64,000 bases of DNA from assembly GCA_038380435.1 (NCBI GenBank), contig JAWZYU010000011.1:80163501-80227500 (forward strand). Reading direction: 5' to 3'. Each line of letters opens with the position of its first letter. Position 1 is the first letter of the stretch. Below, piece after piece: positions 42,138-52,469 of this stretch. The notes beneath the pieces are model-generated. The model was given only the letters and a program-made list of their open reading frames with translations, was not told where the DNA came from and made no database searches. The stretch is from Ryuthela nishihirai. Taxonomy: Eukaryota; Arthropoda; Arachnida; Araneae; Heptathelidae. The translations under genes and the position numbers were made by a program.

Positions 42138-43573
42138 CAGGGTGATTCAAAACTTATCATTCAAATTTCGTGGGGAGGTAGGGAATACGTCAGGAAACCG
42201 ATTTCACATAGGAAAGTATGTGCGCATGCGTACGTAGAGGGCGCTGTGTGTACCCAACCAGTGTACAGCTCGCCCGACCACTCCCGCTGTCATCAGTGTA
42301 TGAGCTGACTTACTAGTGATCAGATGAATTGTTTTACGCATCGAGAGCTAGCGGATATGCATCTCGCATATGGGGCAGCTGGCGAAAGCGGCCGCCGAGC
42401 TAGGCAAGTTTACGAAGACCGATACCCCAACAGAAGAATACTGCAGCATCAAATCATCGCAATCTGCGCGAACGTGGTTCACTGCGCAGCAACATGCAGG
42501 ATACGGGGAGAAGACTGACGCGGACTGTCAACGTCGCAGAACAAGTCCTACAGTCCATCGAAGATAATCCGAATACCAGCACACGAGCTATTGCTCAGCA
42601 GCTTGGGGTCTCTCAGTCAGCAGTGTGGCGGATACTGCACGAGGAACGTGTGCATCCTTACCATCTGCAAAGGGTGCAGTTACTGCATCCTGACGATTAT
42701 CCGAAGCTTGTGGAATTTGCACAATGGTTCGTGCAGAAAGGTGCCGTGGACCCCAGTTTTCCAGCTTCTATCCTTTTTGCAGATGAAGCTTCATTCAGTC
42801 GTGAAGGTGTGTTCAATACACACAATTCACATGTGTGGGCTTACGACAACCCGCATGGTACGAGAAGTCACGCTGCGCAACATCGTTTTGCCGTAAATGT
42901 GTGGGCTGGAATCATTGGTGACTGTTTGTTGGGACCTTACTTGCTACCGCCCCGATTGGACGGCCGGAAATACCTAAGATTTCTCGAGACAGTGTAACCG
43001 ACTTTTCTGGGCGCTGTTCGTGCGCATATCCGCCGAGATATGTGGTATCAACATGACAGGGCTCCAGCCCATAGCACAATTGTTGCGCATGATTACCTGA
43101 ACCGAACATTCGGAGCTCGATGGATTGGTAGAGGTGGACCGATCGCTTGGCCACCCAGGTCACCTGATTTATCGCCCATGGATTTCTTTTTGTGGGGGGC
43201 CATGAAATACCATGTGTACGAGACCCCCGTCGACATGAAATGGACCTTGTTGCACGAATAGTGGCCGCCGCAGGCATTGTCCGTGATATGCCAGGCGTTT
43301 TTGAAAATGTTCGGCGGTCAATGCAACGGCGCTGTGAATCCTGTGTCCGTGTAAATGGTCGCAATTTTGAGCACCTACTGTGAACCTGTACTTTACCTCG
43401 TTGGAATAAAAGTCACATTCGTTACCACTTAACTGTACTGTTTCCTTGTGTTCACTTGTCCATTTTGTTCATGTAGATGACGTTTGCGGACATACTTTCC
43501 TATGTGAAATCGGTTTCCTGACGTATTCCCTACCTCCCCACGAAATTTGAACGATAAGTTTTGAATCACCCTG
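42138..43573 (+). mobile_element. Mariner-type (DD41D) transposon with near-identical TIRs
   Basis: Ends begin 'cagggtgattcaaaacttat' at 42138 and its complement ends at 43573. The inverted repeats run about 83 bp (42138-42220 and 43491-43573) with about one mismatch seen. The left flank is TA (42136-42137); the right flank is TG, one change from the expected TA duplication. The element is 1436 bp and contains a single broken transposase gene. Confidence 0.9.
42324..43381 (+). pseudogene. Mariner DD41D transposase, frameshifted
   Basis: Starts 'MNCFTHRELADMHLAYGAAG'. It shifts frame near 42480, then reads the second helix-turn-helix 'STRAIAQQLGVSQSAVWRIL', the first catalytic Asp in 'FADEASFSREG', 'VNVWAGIIGDCLLGPYLLPP' and 'FLETV' followed by a stop at about 42996. 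It continues in frame-related segments with the second Asp in 'YQHDRAPAH' and the third in 'PRSPDLSPMDFFLWGAMK'. There are 41 residues between the second and third Asp. Another shift near 43240 leads to 'MQRRCESCVRVNGRNFEHLL' at the end. At least two frameshifts and one stop: inactive. Confidence 0.85.
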
Positions 43574-43859
43574 TGTTCATGTGCAATAAACACATATGTA
43601 TTGCATTTATTATTTCTAGTAATGTATTCTCCCGCTAAAGATGCATTTAAACGTAGAATGTAATCTCACTTTACCGAACAATCTTAACACTGGTCTCAAG
43701 TAGGCCTTTCCTTTACATTATTCTTAAGTCAAATTATCCTGACATTTAAACCATTCACTTCATTATTCTCTTTAAAAAAAAAAACACCTACCCTCTTCTG
43801 TAATGTCCAAATCTTAGAAATAATTTTAAAATATTCAAATTATTTGATGTATCAATCAG
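43574..43859. other. AT-rich sequence, nothing recognised
   Basis: Short interval between the mariner right end and the tandem array; no feature supported. Confidence 0.5.
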
Positions 43860-44560
43860 AGTGATAAACACTGCTTCCTACCGACCCATCATCTTGTTGC
43901 CAACCATCCAGATCTCACCATCAGTCATTAAAATTTTTGAATTTTTCCACTATTAGAAGACAGTTGTAGCTTTAGGGATATTCAGAAAGTGCAAATCGTA
44001 ATAGTTCATCAAATCTATCCAACCCAAAAACAATTTTTTTTAAATTTATCTCTTAAAACACTAAAGTTGCATTTTCCTACTCCCATGGGGATAAGGGGCA
44101 ACTCATTGTTGCCAGTGAAAACTTCATATGTTCGCATTGCAACACCAAAATTTCAAACTTCTGACATAAACATATCGTTTGGAATTTGTAACTTTTCTGC
44201 CATTAAGAGGACACATATATAGCTTTTTGGAGGTTCAGAAAGTTAAAATCATAATATTGCATCAATACCTATCTAAAAATCCTAAAAAGATTTTTAATAT
44301 TTCTATGAAAACAAGTAAATACTCTTAAAACAAAAATGTTACATTTTCCCACCCACTCTGGGTCCAAGGGGTCAACTCATTGCTGCCAATAAAAACTTTG
44401 TGACCTTTGTATTTCACCACCAAAATTTCTTAATTCAATTGTTTGCAGTATTTGATATTTTGGAATTTTCATTTTCCATCATCAGAGAGAGTGCATTACA
44501 ACTTTTTGAGTATACAGAAATTGCAAATATTTCTGTAAACAAGAAAAAAATTCAGTATCT
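43860..44560. repeat. Tandem array of ~260-bp units
   Basis: Three diverged units can be aligned by eye at about 43860-44080, 44081-44340 and 44341-44560. Shared blocks are '(a/g)aggggtcaactcattg(t/c)tgcca', 'aaaacttc/tgt', 'caccaaaatttc', 'attttccatcatcagaga' or variants, 'cttt(t)tggaggttcagaaa' and 'gcaaatc/aaatcataat'. Related sequence is present at about 35960-36330. Non-coding. Confidence 0.6.
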
Positions 44561-46740
44561 GCAGAGGACACGATAAAGTGAAATCATTACCTCATTTGTT
44601 TTTTCTAAATGAGATAATAAAAATCACTGACCAGTTCTAATTATTTTTTAGGGAGAGAGGGGTAGTTTTATTTTGTTTTAAAACCATTCTCTTTTTTTGG
44701 AGAACTATTAGGGCGTTTTTCAGCTGTGTATTTTGCTAGATAGATCACTTGAGAATATTTTGGGTGATTATTATATACAGTCTTATGCTAAAGTATGGGC
44801 CACTTATTGACTTTTTGCTGGTTTCTCACTTGATATGCAGGTTCCTGATTGTTATTAGACTATTTGGTTTATCTAGGGTGTTCTAGTAGACAATTCTACA
44901 ACTCTCTTTTTGGGGTCCTTATATTGTATCTTAGGGGTCACTTTTGTGCAGTTTTAGTGGGTTTACACTTAGTCTGGGTTTGATCTTCATATAATTACCT
45001 TAATTTCCATAACATCTGGGGCTTTTTAGGATTTGGGTTCCATTACATTGACATGCTTCTGTGATTTTATTATTTTTCATATTTTATAATATAGAACAAT
45101 GGATTCCTTATCTACACTGATGCCTGTTTTGGATTCTATTGTTTGGTACAATAGAAAAGAGTAATTTTGTGATGTACCACTGTGATTATGCATGTTGACT
45201 GTTCTAATGTGTTATTCATCATCTGTATAAATGTGTACACCTGCCTTACACGATCAGTTTTTTCACATCCACTATTGCTTACAACCATTTTTATTCTGTT
45301 TGTTTATCATGAGTGTAGTTTAGGTCATCCACCTTTTCCTATTTCTTGGTAAAGTCAGTAAATGTAGTTATTAACTACTGTACTTAAAAACAAATATTTA
45401 CAGCATGCAGAGCACTCTCTATTTTTCTTGATTTGTAGGGAAACATTTTTAAGACTAAAAGTGTCAGGTAACGAAATACCCTAGCAATTCAATGACCAAT
45501 AGCATGGTAACCAGTAGCAAAATGTCCAGTAGTGAACCATCCTAGAACCTTTCATGACAACAAAAATCAGATTGCTGATTTTATAGGGTATCCTTTTTTA
45601 TATTTTATATTTTATATATTTTATAGGGTATATTTCCAAAGAAAAACAAATGATGGAGGATCACTATTGAACTTTAACTTAATTTAAATGCTATTAACTT
45701 TGAAATGTGAAACCTTCATTTACAAAATGTATAGAGTATTCTACGTATATTATACCTTTGTTGTGTGTTTAGACAGCCAGACGCTGGTACACTATTGTCA
45801 AGGTTTTTCTCACCAAGACGACTCTGTTAATGTGCCAGGAATTTCTTTCGTTGCTACCAGCATTAACTCCAGATAGTCCTTTTTAAGTTCATGGTCATTC
45901 CTTTTTCTATATGCAGAACTAAAAACACATAAGCAGACTCACCTGAGAGAGTAGATCTTTTGCTCACTTTTAACTGATTGAAAAATTAAAAATATACATA
46001 AAAATAACTAAAACTTCTTTTACGCATTTCATTTACACATGAAAGTTCTTCAGAAGAAAGACAGAAATTATGTAGTAGTACTGCGAAGTATACAATAATA
46101 TTATGAAGTGTTTTCTTTTATAAAAGTTGATTGCTCATCTTTTATAAGGTGGGCAAAAACCATCTTATAAAATCTATTTTTATAAGATGGTCTGCGAGGC
46201 TGCTGTCACTGCTTTTTGGGCTGGTCCATTCAGTATTTGGGGGTGGTTCCAAGTTTCTTATTGTTTAATGGTGTTCACTTCTCACTATTCTGATCTTTTT
46301 TTTTCTCCCTTATCTATCAGTGATCTCTATGGTAGGGGAGGTATTATAATTTCATCATTAATGCATTTTTCGTTATTTTTGTAAATCATTAATTGTTTGG
46401 ATATATCCAATTGGTATTTGGTGTTGCTACTCTTCTAACGTTTTCAAAATTTGATGAAGTTCCCTTTAATTTGTTTTTCTTGATAGTGCTGTACGTATTT
46501 TCTCTACTGTATTTTATATCATTTGTGCTCCGTTTTTGAACTTCAATGGTTCTTTTGGTTTTTCCTATGCACGGTATAGCGTTTTGCATCACTTTTTCTT
46601 TTTGTGGAATCTCTATTGAGCTGTTTAACCCTTCCAGTGTCCAGCCTGAAAATATGGTTTCCATCCAAAGGCCAAGCTATTTTCTCCCTATGCTCAGCCA
46701 AATAAAATTTTCAATTTAGAAATTTTTTGCCAAGTAACTA
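44561..46740. other. AT-rich intergenic sequence, nothing recognised
   Basis: No coding pattern, SINE head or transposon end is seen. A short repeat 'tatattttatattttatata' occurs near 45598-45625. Confidence 0.5.
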
Positions 46741-46754
46741 ATGAAAAGAATTAT

Positions 46755-47085
46755 GGTGTGTTATATGCCAAATTAATCAGCATTTAATTCTTGATTTTCT
46801 GAAAATAAAATATTTTACAAAAAAGACAACTTGTTTTATTTTAATAGGCTTTTTCTCTGTACCATATTGTAAGAAAAGTCAGCCTTGTTGCAGAGTCCAA
46901 TAAACAAGTTATTATGTTGATTAATTATTTTTAATAAATAATTAATCAACAGAAATAGATCATGTTATATACTAAATTAAATGGTATTTAATTCTGAATT
47001 TTATTGAAGTAAAAAAAAATTACATTATAGGAACATATTAATTTTAATAAGATGTTTTATAGTGGTATATCGAAAAAAATCGTAC
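46755..47085. repeat. Diverged ~205-bp direct duplication with a perfect hairpin between copies
   Basis: 'tgttatatgccaaattaatc' through 'taggctttttctctgtacca' (46757-46864) is echoed by 'tgttatatactaaattaaat' through 'agatgttttatagtggtata' (46962-47070). Between the copies lies a perfect inverted repeat with 16-bp arms 46915-46930 and 46936-46951 and a 5-nt loop. Confidence 0.7.
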
Positions 47086-47519
47086 ATATTTCATAATTCC
47101 AAAAAATTTTCATTTTTAGAAACTTTAAGGAAAAATTTGTAATAATTGTTCAAATCAAACTTCTGAACTTAAATTAGGGGATTGCTTCAGCATAGAGTAG
47201 CATTAACAAACAAAATGGCAATATCTTATATAACTTCTAAGAAATGGCAATCAGATGACTTTAATGTATTATTTATATCATAATTAAAGAAAATATTATT
47301 TATCAAGTCTGAATAATATATTTTTTTAAGATATGTATAAAAAAAATTTTAAAAGGCAATTTTTATTTTCAAAAAATTGATTATTTTTTGTTGTTTTATA
47401 AACGGATATTTACGTTTTTGAACTCTCACTTCGAATTCTGTGAATGATAGAGACGTCCTGGACACAGGAAGGATTTAAGTAACAGGATGACGATAAATGT
47501 AGAAGAAAAATTGTTTTGA
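47086..47519. other. AT-rich sequence, nothing recognised
   Basis: No feature supported. The right part (about 47400-47519) may belong to the body of the tRNA-like SINE on its right. Confidence 0.4.
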
Positions 47520-47600
47520 GCCAGATGGAATCTGAATCCACAACCTCCTGATGGTTTGTCAGGTGCTCTGGCCACTGAGCTACCAGCTGCTGATCAATCT
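47520..47600 (-). mobile_element. tRNA-like SINE head (family S3)
   Basis: On the minus strand the sequence folds like a tRNA in three arms: D-arm 'gctcagtggccagagc', a five-pair anticodon stem with a seven-base loop (cctga-caaacca-tcagg) and a T-arm 'gtgga-ttcagat-tccat'. The acceptor ends do not pair and the base before the anticodon is A instead of T, so it is not a functional tRNA gene. It is best read as the pol III promoter head of a SINE. The body probably extends on both sides, but no other copy in the window allows its limits to be set. Confidence 0.55.
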
Positions 47601-47609
47601 CCTGTACTG

Positions 47610-48440
47610 CTGATGTTATGCCATTTGGCATATCCCCATCTGGTTGATCACTGTCTTTGACATTGGGAACCCTATTCTTCAGAGGCATGTCAGGCACACG
47701 ACCAGCCATGCTCCATGAGGCTCCTGACTGATATTCAGTCATGAACAAAAGAAGAGAAGAGAGTGAAGGTGAAGACTAAGAGAAACAGGAAGTGATATCT
47801 ATGGACCAGTGCATTCATTAGGGCATTTTGAATATAAAAGGAATAGAACTATGAAGTTTTATTAATGAGCAGCAAATCACGAATATAGTTTAATAACTTT
47901 TATTGTATGCTGCATCTTACATATATGAGTAATAAAACAATTCTGTAGATTATATTTATTTCAATCACAATTTATTTTATGAAGAAAAAATTCAATGCAC
48001 TGGAAACCAGTACTTAAATACTGTAATACCAAAACATGCTTGAAATGGCAAATGATAAGAAAGGTGCAGATAGTGTAATAATACTTTTTAATATATCTAA
48101 ATAAGTAAGAAAAGAGATAAGAAAAAGTAAGATAAGAATTACTGAAAAATGGTACTGTACAGAATGTTTTACTTGCTGTTAAAGAAATTTTAATGGGAGA
48201 ATCCATGGTTCAGGAAAATCCATTGTTCAGCATAGCTTATATCCCTGTGCTGCTGAACTACAGATGCTGGAATGTACCATTTTACATGCATACCAATATA
48301 CCTCCTAGCTTGCTTACTTACAGACAGGCAGGCATATAATCTCAGGTTTTTTATTATTATTACCAACATGGACTATGGAGTCACATTGTGTCACTTAGTT
48401 CTCACATTGTGTCATTTAGTTCTCATAGTTGGAACTATGA
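47610..48440. other. AT-rich intergenic sequence
   Basis: Nothing supported except a small duplication 'tcacattgtgtca.ttagtt' at 48381-48422. Confidence 0.5.
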
Positions 48441-48448
48441 AAAACATA

Positions 48449-49020
48449 CTTGGCTACTGATCGAAGAGACTTGGGTTTGAGCCCCAGATAAGGCATGGGT
48501 GTTTATATTGTTTTCCTGCTGAGGTCCTGCCTTCCTCAGTCTTCTCCATAGCATATTTAAATGGCAGGCTCCTTGAGACAGGGGCGGGGGTGGCTCAGTC
48601 GGTAGCGCGCCAGGCTCGTAATCTGTAGTTCCCAGGTTCGAGTCCCAGCTGGGTCAGCGTTGAGATTTATTTCCGCAAAATTCCCCGCCCTGCCCACGGT
48701 CAGTAGGGGACACCGATGGGCTTGGAAAGGCCGCCGTCCGTCGGATGGGACGTTAAGCCGTGGCCCCGTGTGCGGGAGAGCCATACCCTGTGCACGTTAA
48801 AGAACACGCTGGATGGCCTTGACGGGAGGCTACCATCTGTCTCCCAACAGCTGTTCCAGTGGGTCCCCTCCCCCAACCTTCTCTGAGCCTTCGGGGTCCA
48901 TGTGACCTGGCCATTTAGCCCTTGGTGTGCAAAAAAGTGCCGCTCAGAGGTAAAACAACCCAACCCAAGCTCCTTGAGACCTTAGTGGCAAGCAGCTGCA
49001 TGGGTAATAATTTATTATAT
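48449..49020 (+). mobile_element. S1 SINE, 5'-trimmed, interrupted by an S2 SINE
   Basis: The stretch 'cttggctactgatcgaagag' with B-box 'gggtttgagcccc' and the S1 body runs to 48579. It resumes at 48981 with 'cttagtggcaagcagctgca' and the AT-rich tail. The S2 element 48580-48968 with its 12-bp duplication separates the two parts. The first part of the tRNA-like head is missing. Confidence 0.85.
48580..48968 (+). mobile_element. S2 SINE, full length, inserted in an S1 SINE
   Basis: Exact 12-bp target-site duplication 'gctccttgagac' at 48568-48579 and 48969-48980. The 389-bp element has a tRNA-like head with A-box 'tggctcagtcggtagcgcgc', an anticodon-type loop 'ctcgtaa' (CGT, as in tRNA-Thr) and B-box 'ggttcgagtcc'. 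A body follows with a conserved-looking centre ('gtcggatgggacgttaagcc' and 'ccctgtgcacgttaaagaac'), then 'cagctgttccagtgggtccc', 'ccttctctgagccttc', 'tgtgacctggccatttagcc', and a tail 'aaaacaacccaaccc'. The central 'ggacgttaa'/'cacgttaaagaac' block resembles shared core domains of widespread animal SINE superfamilies such as MetaSINEs; that match is from memory. Confidence 0.9.
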
Positions 49021-49027
49021 TTTTAAT

Positions 49028-49240
49028 CATATCTATCCTGAGCCACTTCTGTCACGTATATAATCTACATTTCCACAATTTCACAGATTCTTAAAGGTAC
49101 CAGTTGCAATGTCTATTCTCATCTTTATCTCATATCACACATTATCAGTATCTGTCACACAACTGCTGAGATAATAAATGTGTTTTATCTTTATCACCAA
49201 ACATCATTTTAGCAGTCTCATCAATAGCTTTACACCTTAT
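49028..49240 (-). mobile_element. Fossil RTE fragment
   Basis: Weak but ordered matches to the 3' part of the RTE family: 'tctatcctgagccac', 'cacagattcttaaaggtacc', 'caatgtctattct', 'atctcat', 'acattatcagtatctgtcac' and 'ctcatcaatagct'. Many indels; older than the copy inside the MITE. Confidence 0.6.
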
Positions 49241-49908
49241 GCTGCCATGACCTTAAAAATTATGTTCACGAACCTTGCATATAGAGCCATGAACCATAAA
49301 CTCTATCTGTAGTACCATTAAAAAAAGTTTTTTTTAAATATTAAAGTTTTAACCGTTGTATTTATATACATATTTAAAATAGACATTTCACAGCTCCTGA
49401 ATAATGCCAGTTTTTTTTTTTTTTCAATTTATTCCTCAACTTGATATGTCAGAAAATTAAAAGCCTTTTCTCTTGCTCAAACTGCTATTAGCAGAGTGCA
49501 GGAGAAGGGATTGCCTTGCAGGCTAAATTTACCCTCCTACCACTCTCCCACTAGCTGACAGAGAGTTCTATTGAGTTAATTGTTCACTAAACATCCAACC
49601 ATCTGTATTCTCAATAAAACGAAGTCAGATGCCAAAGGAACACTTTTTTTTTTGAAAGATTTCAGTGATTTACTGCACAAAAATACAGTCGTATGTGTTT
49701 TTGCATCATTTTAGTATATTTTGTGATTAAAAACTATTTTATCATTTCTAAATTATTTTTATCTATCATCAGAAGTCTAATGAAAGGAATATCAAGAGAA
49801 AAATCAACATTTCTTTGATTATGTGATCGCAACGTCATAGGAGTGTGATATCAGCAACCATCTGGATATTTGTGCTGCATTTCGAAAGTACTGAAGTGTT
49901 TTTGCATT
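49241..49908. other. AT-rich intergenic sequence
   Basis: Nothing recognised. Confidence 0.5.
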
Positions 49909-49922
49909 TTATTTTGCTGATG

Positions 49923-50225
49923 TCCGCAAAATTTCTTTGCCCTGCCCACGGTCAGTAGGGGACACCGATGGGCTTGAAAAGGTCGCCGTCCGTCGGATGG
50001 GACGTTAAGCCGTGGCCACGTGTGCGGGAGAGCCATACCCTGTGCACGTTAAAGAACACACTGGATGGCCTTGATGGAAGGCTACCATCTGTCTCCCAAT
50101 AGCTGTTCCAGTGGCTCCCCTCCCCCAACCTTCTCTGTGCCTTCGGGGTCCATGTGACCTGGCCATTTAGCCCATGGTGTGCAAAAAAGTACCCCTCAGA
50201 GGTAAAACAATCCAATCCAATCCAA
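49923..50225 (+). mobile_element. 5'-truncated S2 SINE with 14-bp target-site duplication
   Basis: Starts within the S2 body ('tccgcaaaatttctttgccc'), lacks the tRNA-like head and ends in an '(aatcc)n' tail ('aaaacaatccaatccaatcc'). An exact duplication 'ttattttgctgatg' lies at 49909-49922 and 50226-50239. Truncation at the 5' end with an intact duplication is what incomplete LINE-driven reverse transcription produces. Confidence 0.9.
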
Positions 50226-50239
50226 TTATTTTGCTGATG

Positions 50240-51607
50240 AAATATAGTTTTTGGTGGACAAAACCAATGGATATTATTCAGATCAATTGTGACTTTTCTT
50301 AGAATTCAAAGGGAGATATTGGTTTTACTAATTCTAGAATTATTTATATTACTTCTCAAATATGTACTGCAATTAGAAAGAATAATTATGTGAAGCTTGA
50401 CCGAAAATTAAATCATAAGGAATACACGACTTAAAATGGTAGCATCTGATTAGGATATTATTTCAAAGCAATTTTTTTTTCGAATGATAGGACATTTTAG
50501 TACTATAATTAAATTGAAATAATTTCATAACTAGGATTCAGAATTTGTAATTTTTAAGTCAGGTTTTTTCTTTTTTTCGTAAAGTTCAACTTTTTTGTAG
50601 TAGTCAGTGTAATGCAAATTGATCTAGAAGGGTTCGATCACAAAATTCAGAAGTTAAAATAAACTATATTTGCTTTGAAATATTTTGATTTCTTCACAGC
50701 TCTTTATCCCTTTTCAGTTTTTATTTAAATAATCTTGTTTTAAAGCAGAATAAATTTTTATAACACTGCTATCTTACTTTTAGTTTGCCAGTCAGGAAAA
50801 AATCAGCATTAAACATGGTTTGCATATACATAAATGACCAAATAATTTTGTAAAAATTAAATAAAATTTAAGTAATGATAGAAATATAATGAAATATGTA
50901 TATTGAAATAGTGAAGTGCTTCAAAAATGTGGCAAAATTAATTTTTTAAAATTTTTTACTGATTTTGAAATGCAAAAAAAAAAGAAAAAACTTGCAATTT
51001 TTTTTCACAAAATGCTTATAAAATTTTACCTGTCTCTTTTTCTTCTATAGTCACTTTCTTAACCCCAATTAAATGTTCTTCCTTTTGGTATATAACATGA
51101 CCTATTTCTCTTGATTGGTTATTCTTTTTAATCTAAAGTTGACTTTTTTATTTAACTGACCACAGCCGGGAAAAAGCTAGGACTTTTCTCAAAGTATAAT
51201 ATCAGTGAAAATTTTTGAAAAAGAATTATTTTCTTTACTTAAGAAAAAAATTATTTTACTCTTTTTCATAAACAAATAGCCTTTTTATTAATATGAAGCA
51301 TAATCATTTTTGTATATATATATATTTCAATTTTTATTTGCATTGTCAAATGCATTTTTTTACTGCTATATGTCGCTGTAAAAGTCCCATTAAAATAAAA
51401 GTAGTCATCTTTTTTGTTAAATACTTTATTTTCAGAAAATCCAGTATCAAATGCATATTAATTTGGTATACAACATGCCATATTGCTTTCATAGTTATTT
51501 GGCGAAAAAGTTCGAAAGTTTACATTTCCTTGACAACACAGTTGGGGAAAAAAGCCTGGCTACGGTACAGTTCAGATTTTCAAATCTGGCATGGTAAGGG
51601 TGAAAGA
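50240..51607. other. AT-rich intergenic sequence
   Basis: No gene or named repeat is supported. An ORF at 51293-51766 has no recognisable domain, and its second half lies within an inverted repeat, so it is not called as a gene. Confidence 0.5.
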
Positions 51608-51842
51608 GTTCATATCACCAACATCATTTGCCAATGGGTGAAATTGTCCGATGATGCATGGAATGGTCATCTGTTTAGCACATTTCAGAGATGTTTCTCT
51701 ACGCGTGCTGCAGAATGTCATAGGCACAGTCGCAGTGGAGATGCTCTTGTAGCTTTAACTGTTTGATGAGTGGTAGAGGATCATCTGCTGCTTCACATAT
51801 TTGACATTATTCTTGAACATAATGCATTTTGTCGGTCAGTTA
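51608..51842 (-). repeat. Inverted repeat arm, left (pairs with 57330-57590)
   Basis: Reverse complement matches 57330-57590 with substitutions and small indels. Shared blocks include 'gaccgacaaaatgcattatg', 'agcagatgatcctctaccac' or variant, 'atcaaacagttaa', 'agagaaacatctc', 'atgtgctaaacagatgacca' and 'catgcatcat'. It frames a 5.5-kb region with a Penelope-like RT, two S2 SINEs and a LINE. Confidence 0.75.
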
Positions 51843-51984
51843 CAATACCAAAATAAATAATACTTTAAAGGAATTGTCATAAAATTACTAATAACCCATA
51901 CCTAATACACTGCAGAAATTAACAAAATTAAGAAGTGATCCATTCCTACCCACCAAAACCTCAAGTCTGCACACACCTCTAGGG

Positions 51985-52315
51985 TGGGGGTGGCTCAGTT
52001 GGTTGCACGCCAGATTCATACTCTAGTTCCCAGGTTCGAATCCCAGCTGGGTCAACATTGAGATTTATCTTCACAAAGCTCCCGACCCTGACCACAGTCA
52101 GTAGCGGACACACCGATGGGCTTGAAATGGCCACCGTCCGTCAGATGGGACATTAAGCTGTGGGCTTGTGTTCAGGAGAGTCATATCCTATGTATGTTAA
52201 AGAACACACTGGATGGCCTTGACAGGGGTGGTGGGCTACCATCTGTCTCCCAATAGTTCCAGTGGGTTCCCAACCTCAGCCTTCGGGGTCTTTGTGACCT
52301 GGCCATTTAGCTCCA
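51985..52315 (+). mobile_element. S2 SINE, moderately diverged
   Basis: Head 'gggggtggctcagttggttg' and B-box 'ggttcgaatcc', followed by the S2 body to 'tgtgacctggccatttagct'. The last part and the tail are missing or replaced. No duplication found. Confidence 0.85.
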
Positions 52316-52469
52316 GCCTTTCTGATCCATAATTTCAAAAAGGAAATATCCAACATATAATCTCAAACAACCACTCTACCACTTTCCACCTACACAATAT
52401 ACTGCTTGCACAGCATAAGATGTTGGAACCATCCTAAACACCCCTATCACCTCAAACACAACAACACAT

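Noticed and set aside
47520..47600. Possible genuine tRNA-Val-like gene on the minus strand
   Set aside because: D, anticodon and T arms fold, but the acceptor stem does not pair and the base before the anticodon is not T.
47410..47748. 112-codon minus-strand ORF
   Set aside because: It spans the tRNA-like SINE head and has no recognisable domain.
48557..48963. ORFs on the minus strand of S2 SINEs (also at 49851-50215 and 63438-63671)
   Set aside because: They recur only as antisense readings of the S2 SINE body.
51293..51766. 157-codon plus-strand ORF
   Set aside because: Low-complexity AT-rich start with no domain, and its second half is an inverted repeat; no support as a gene.
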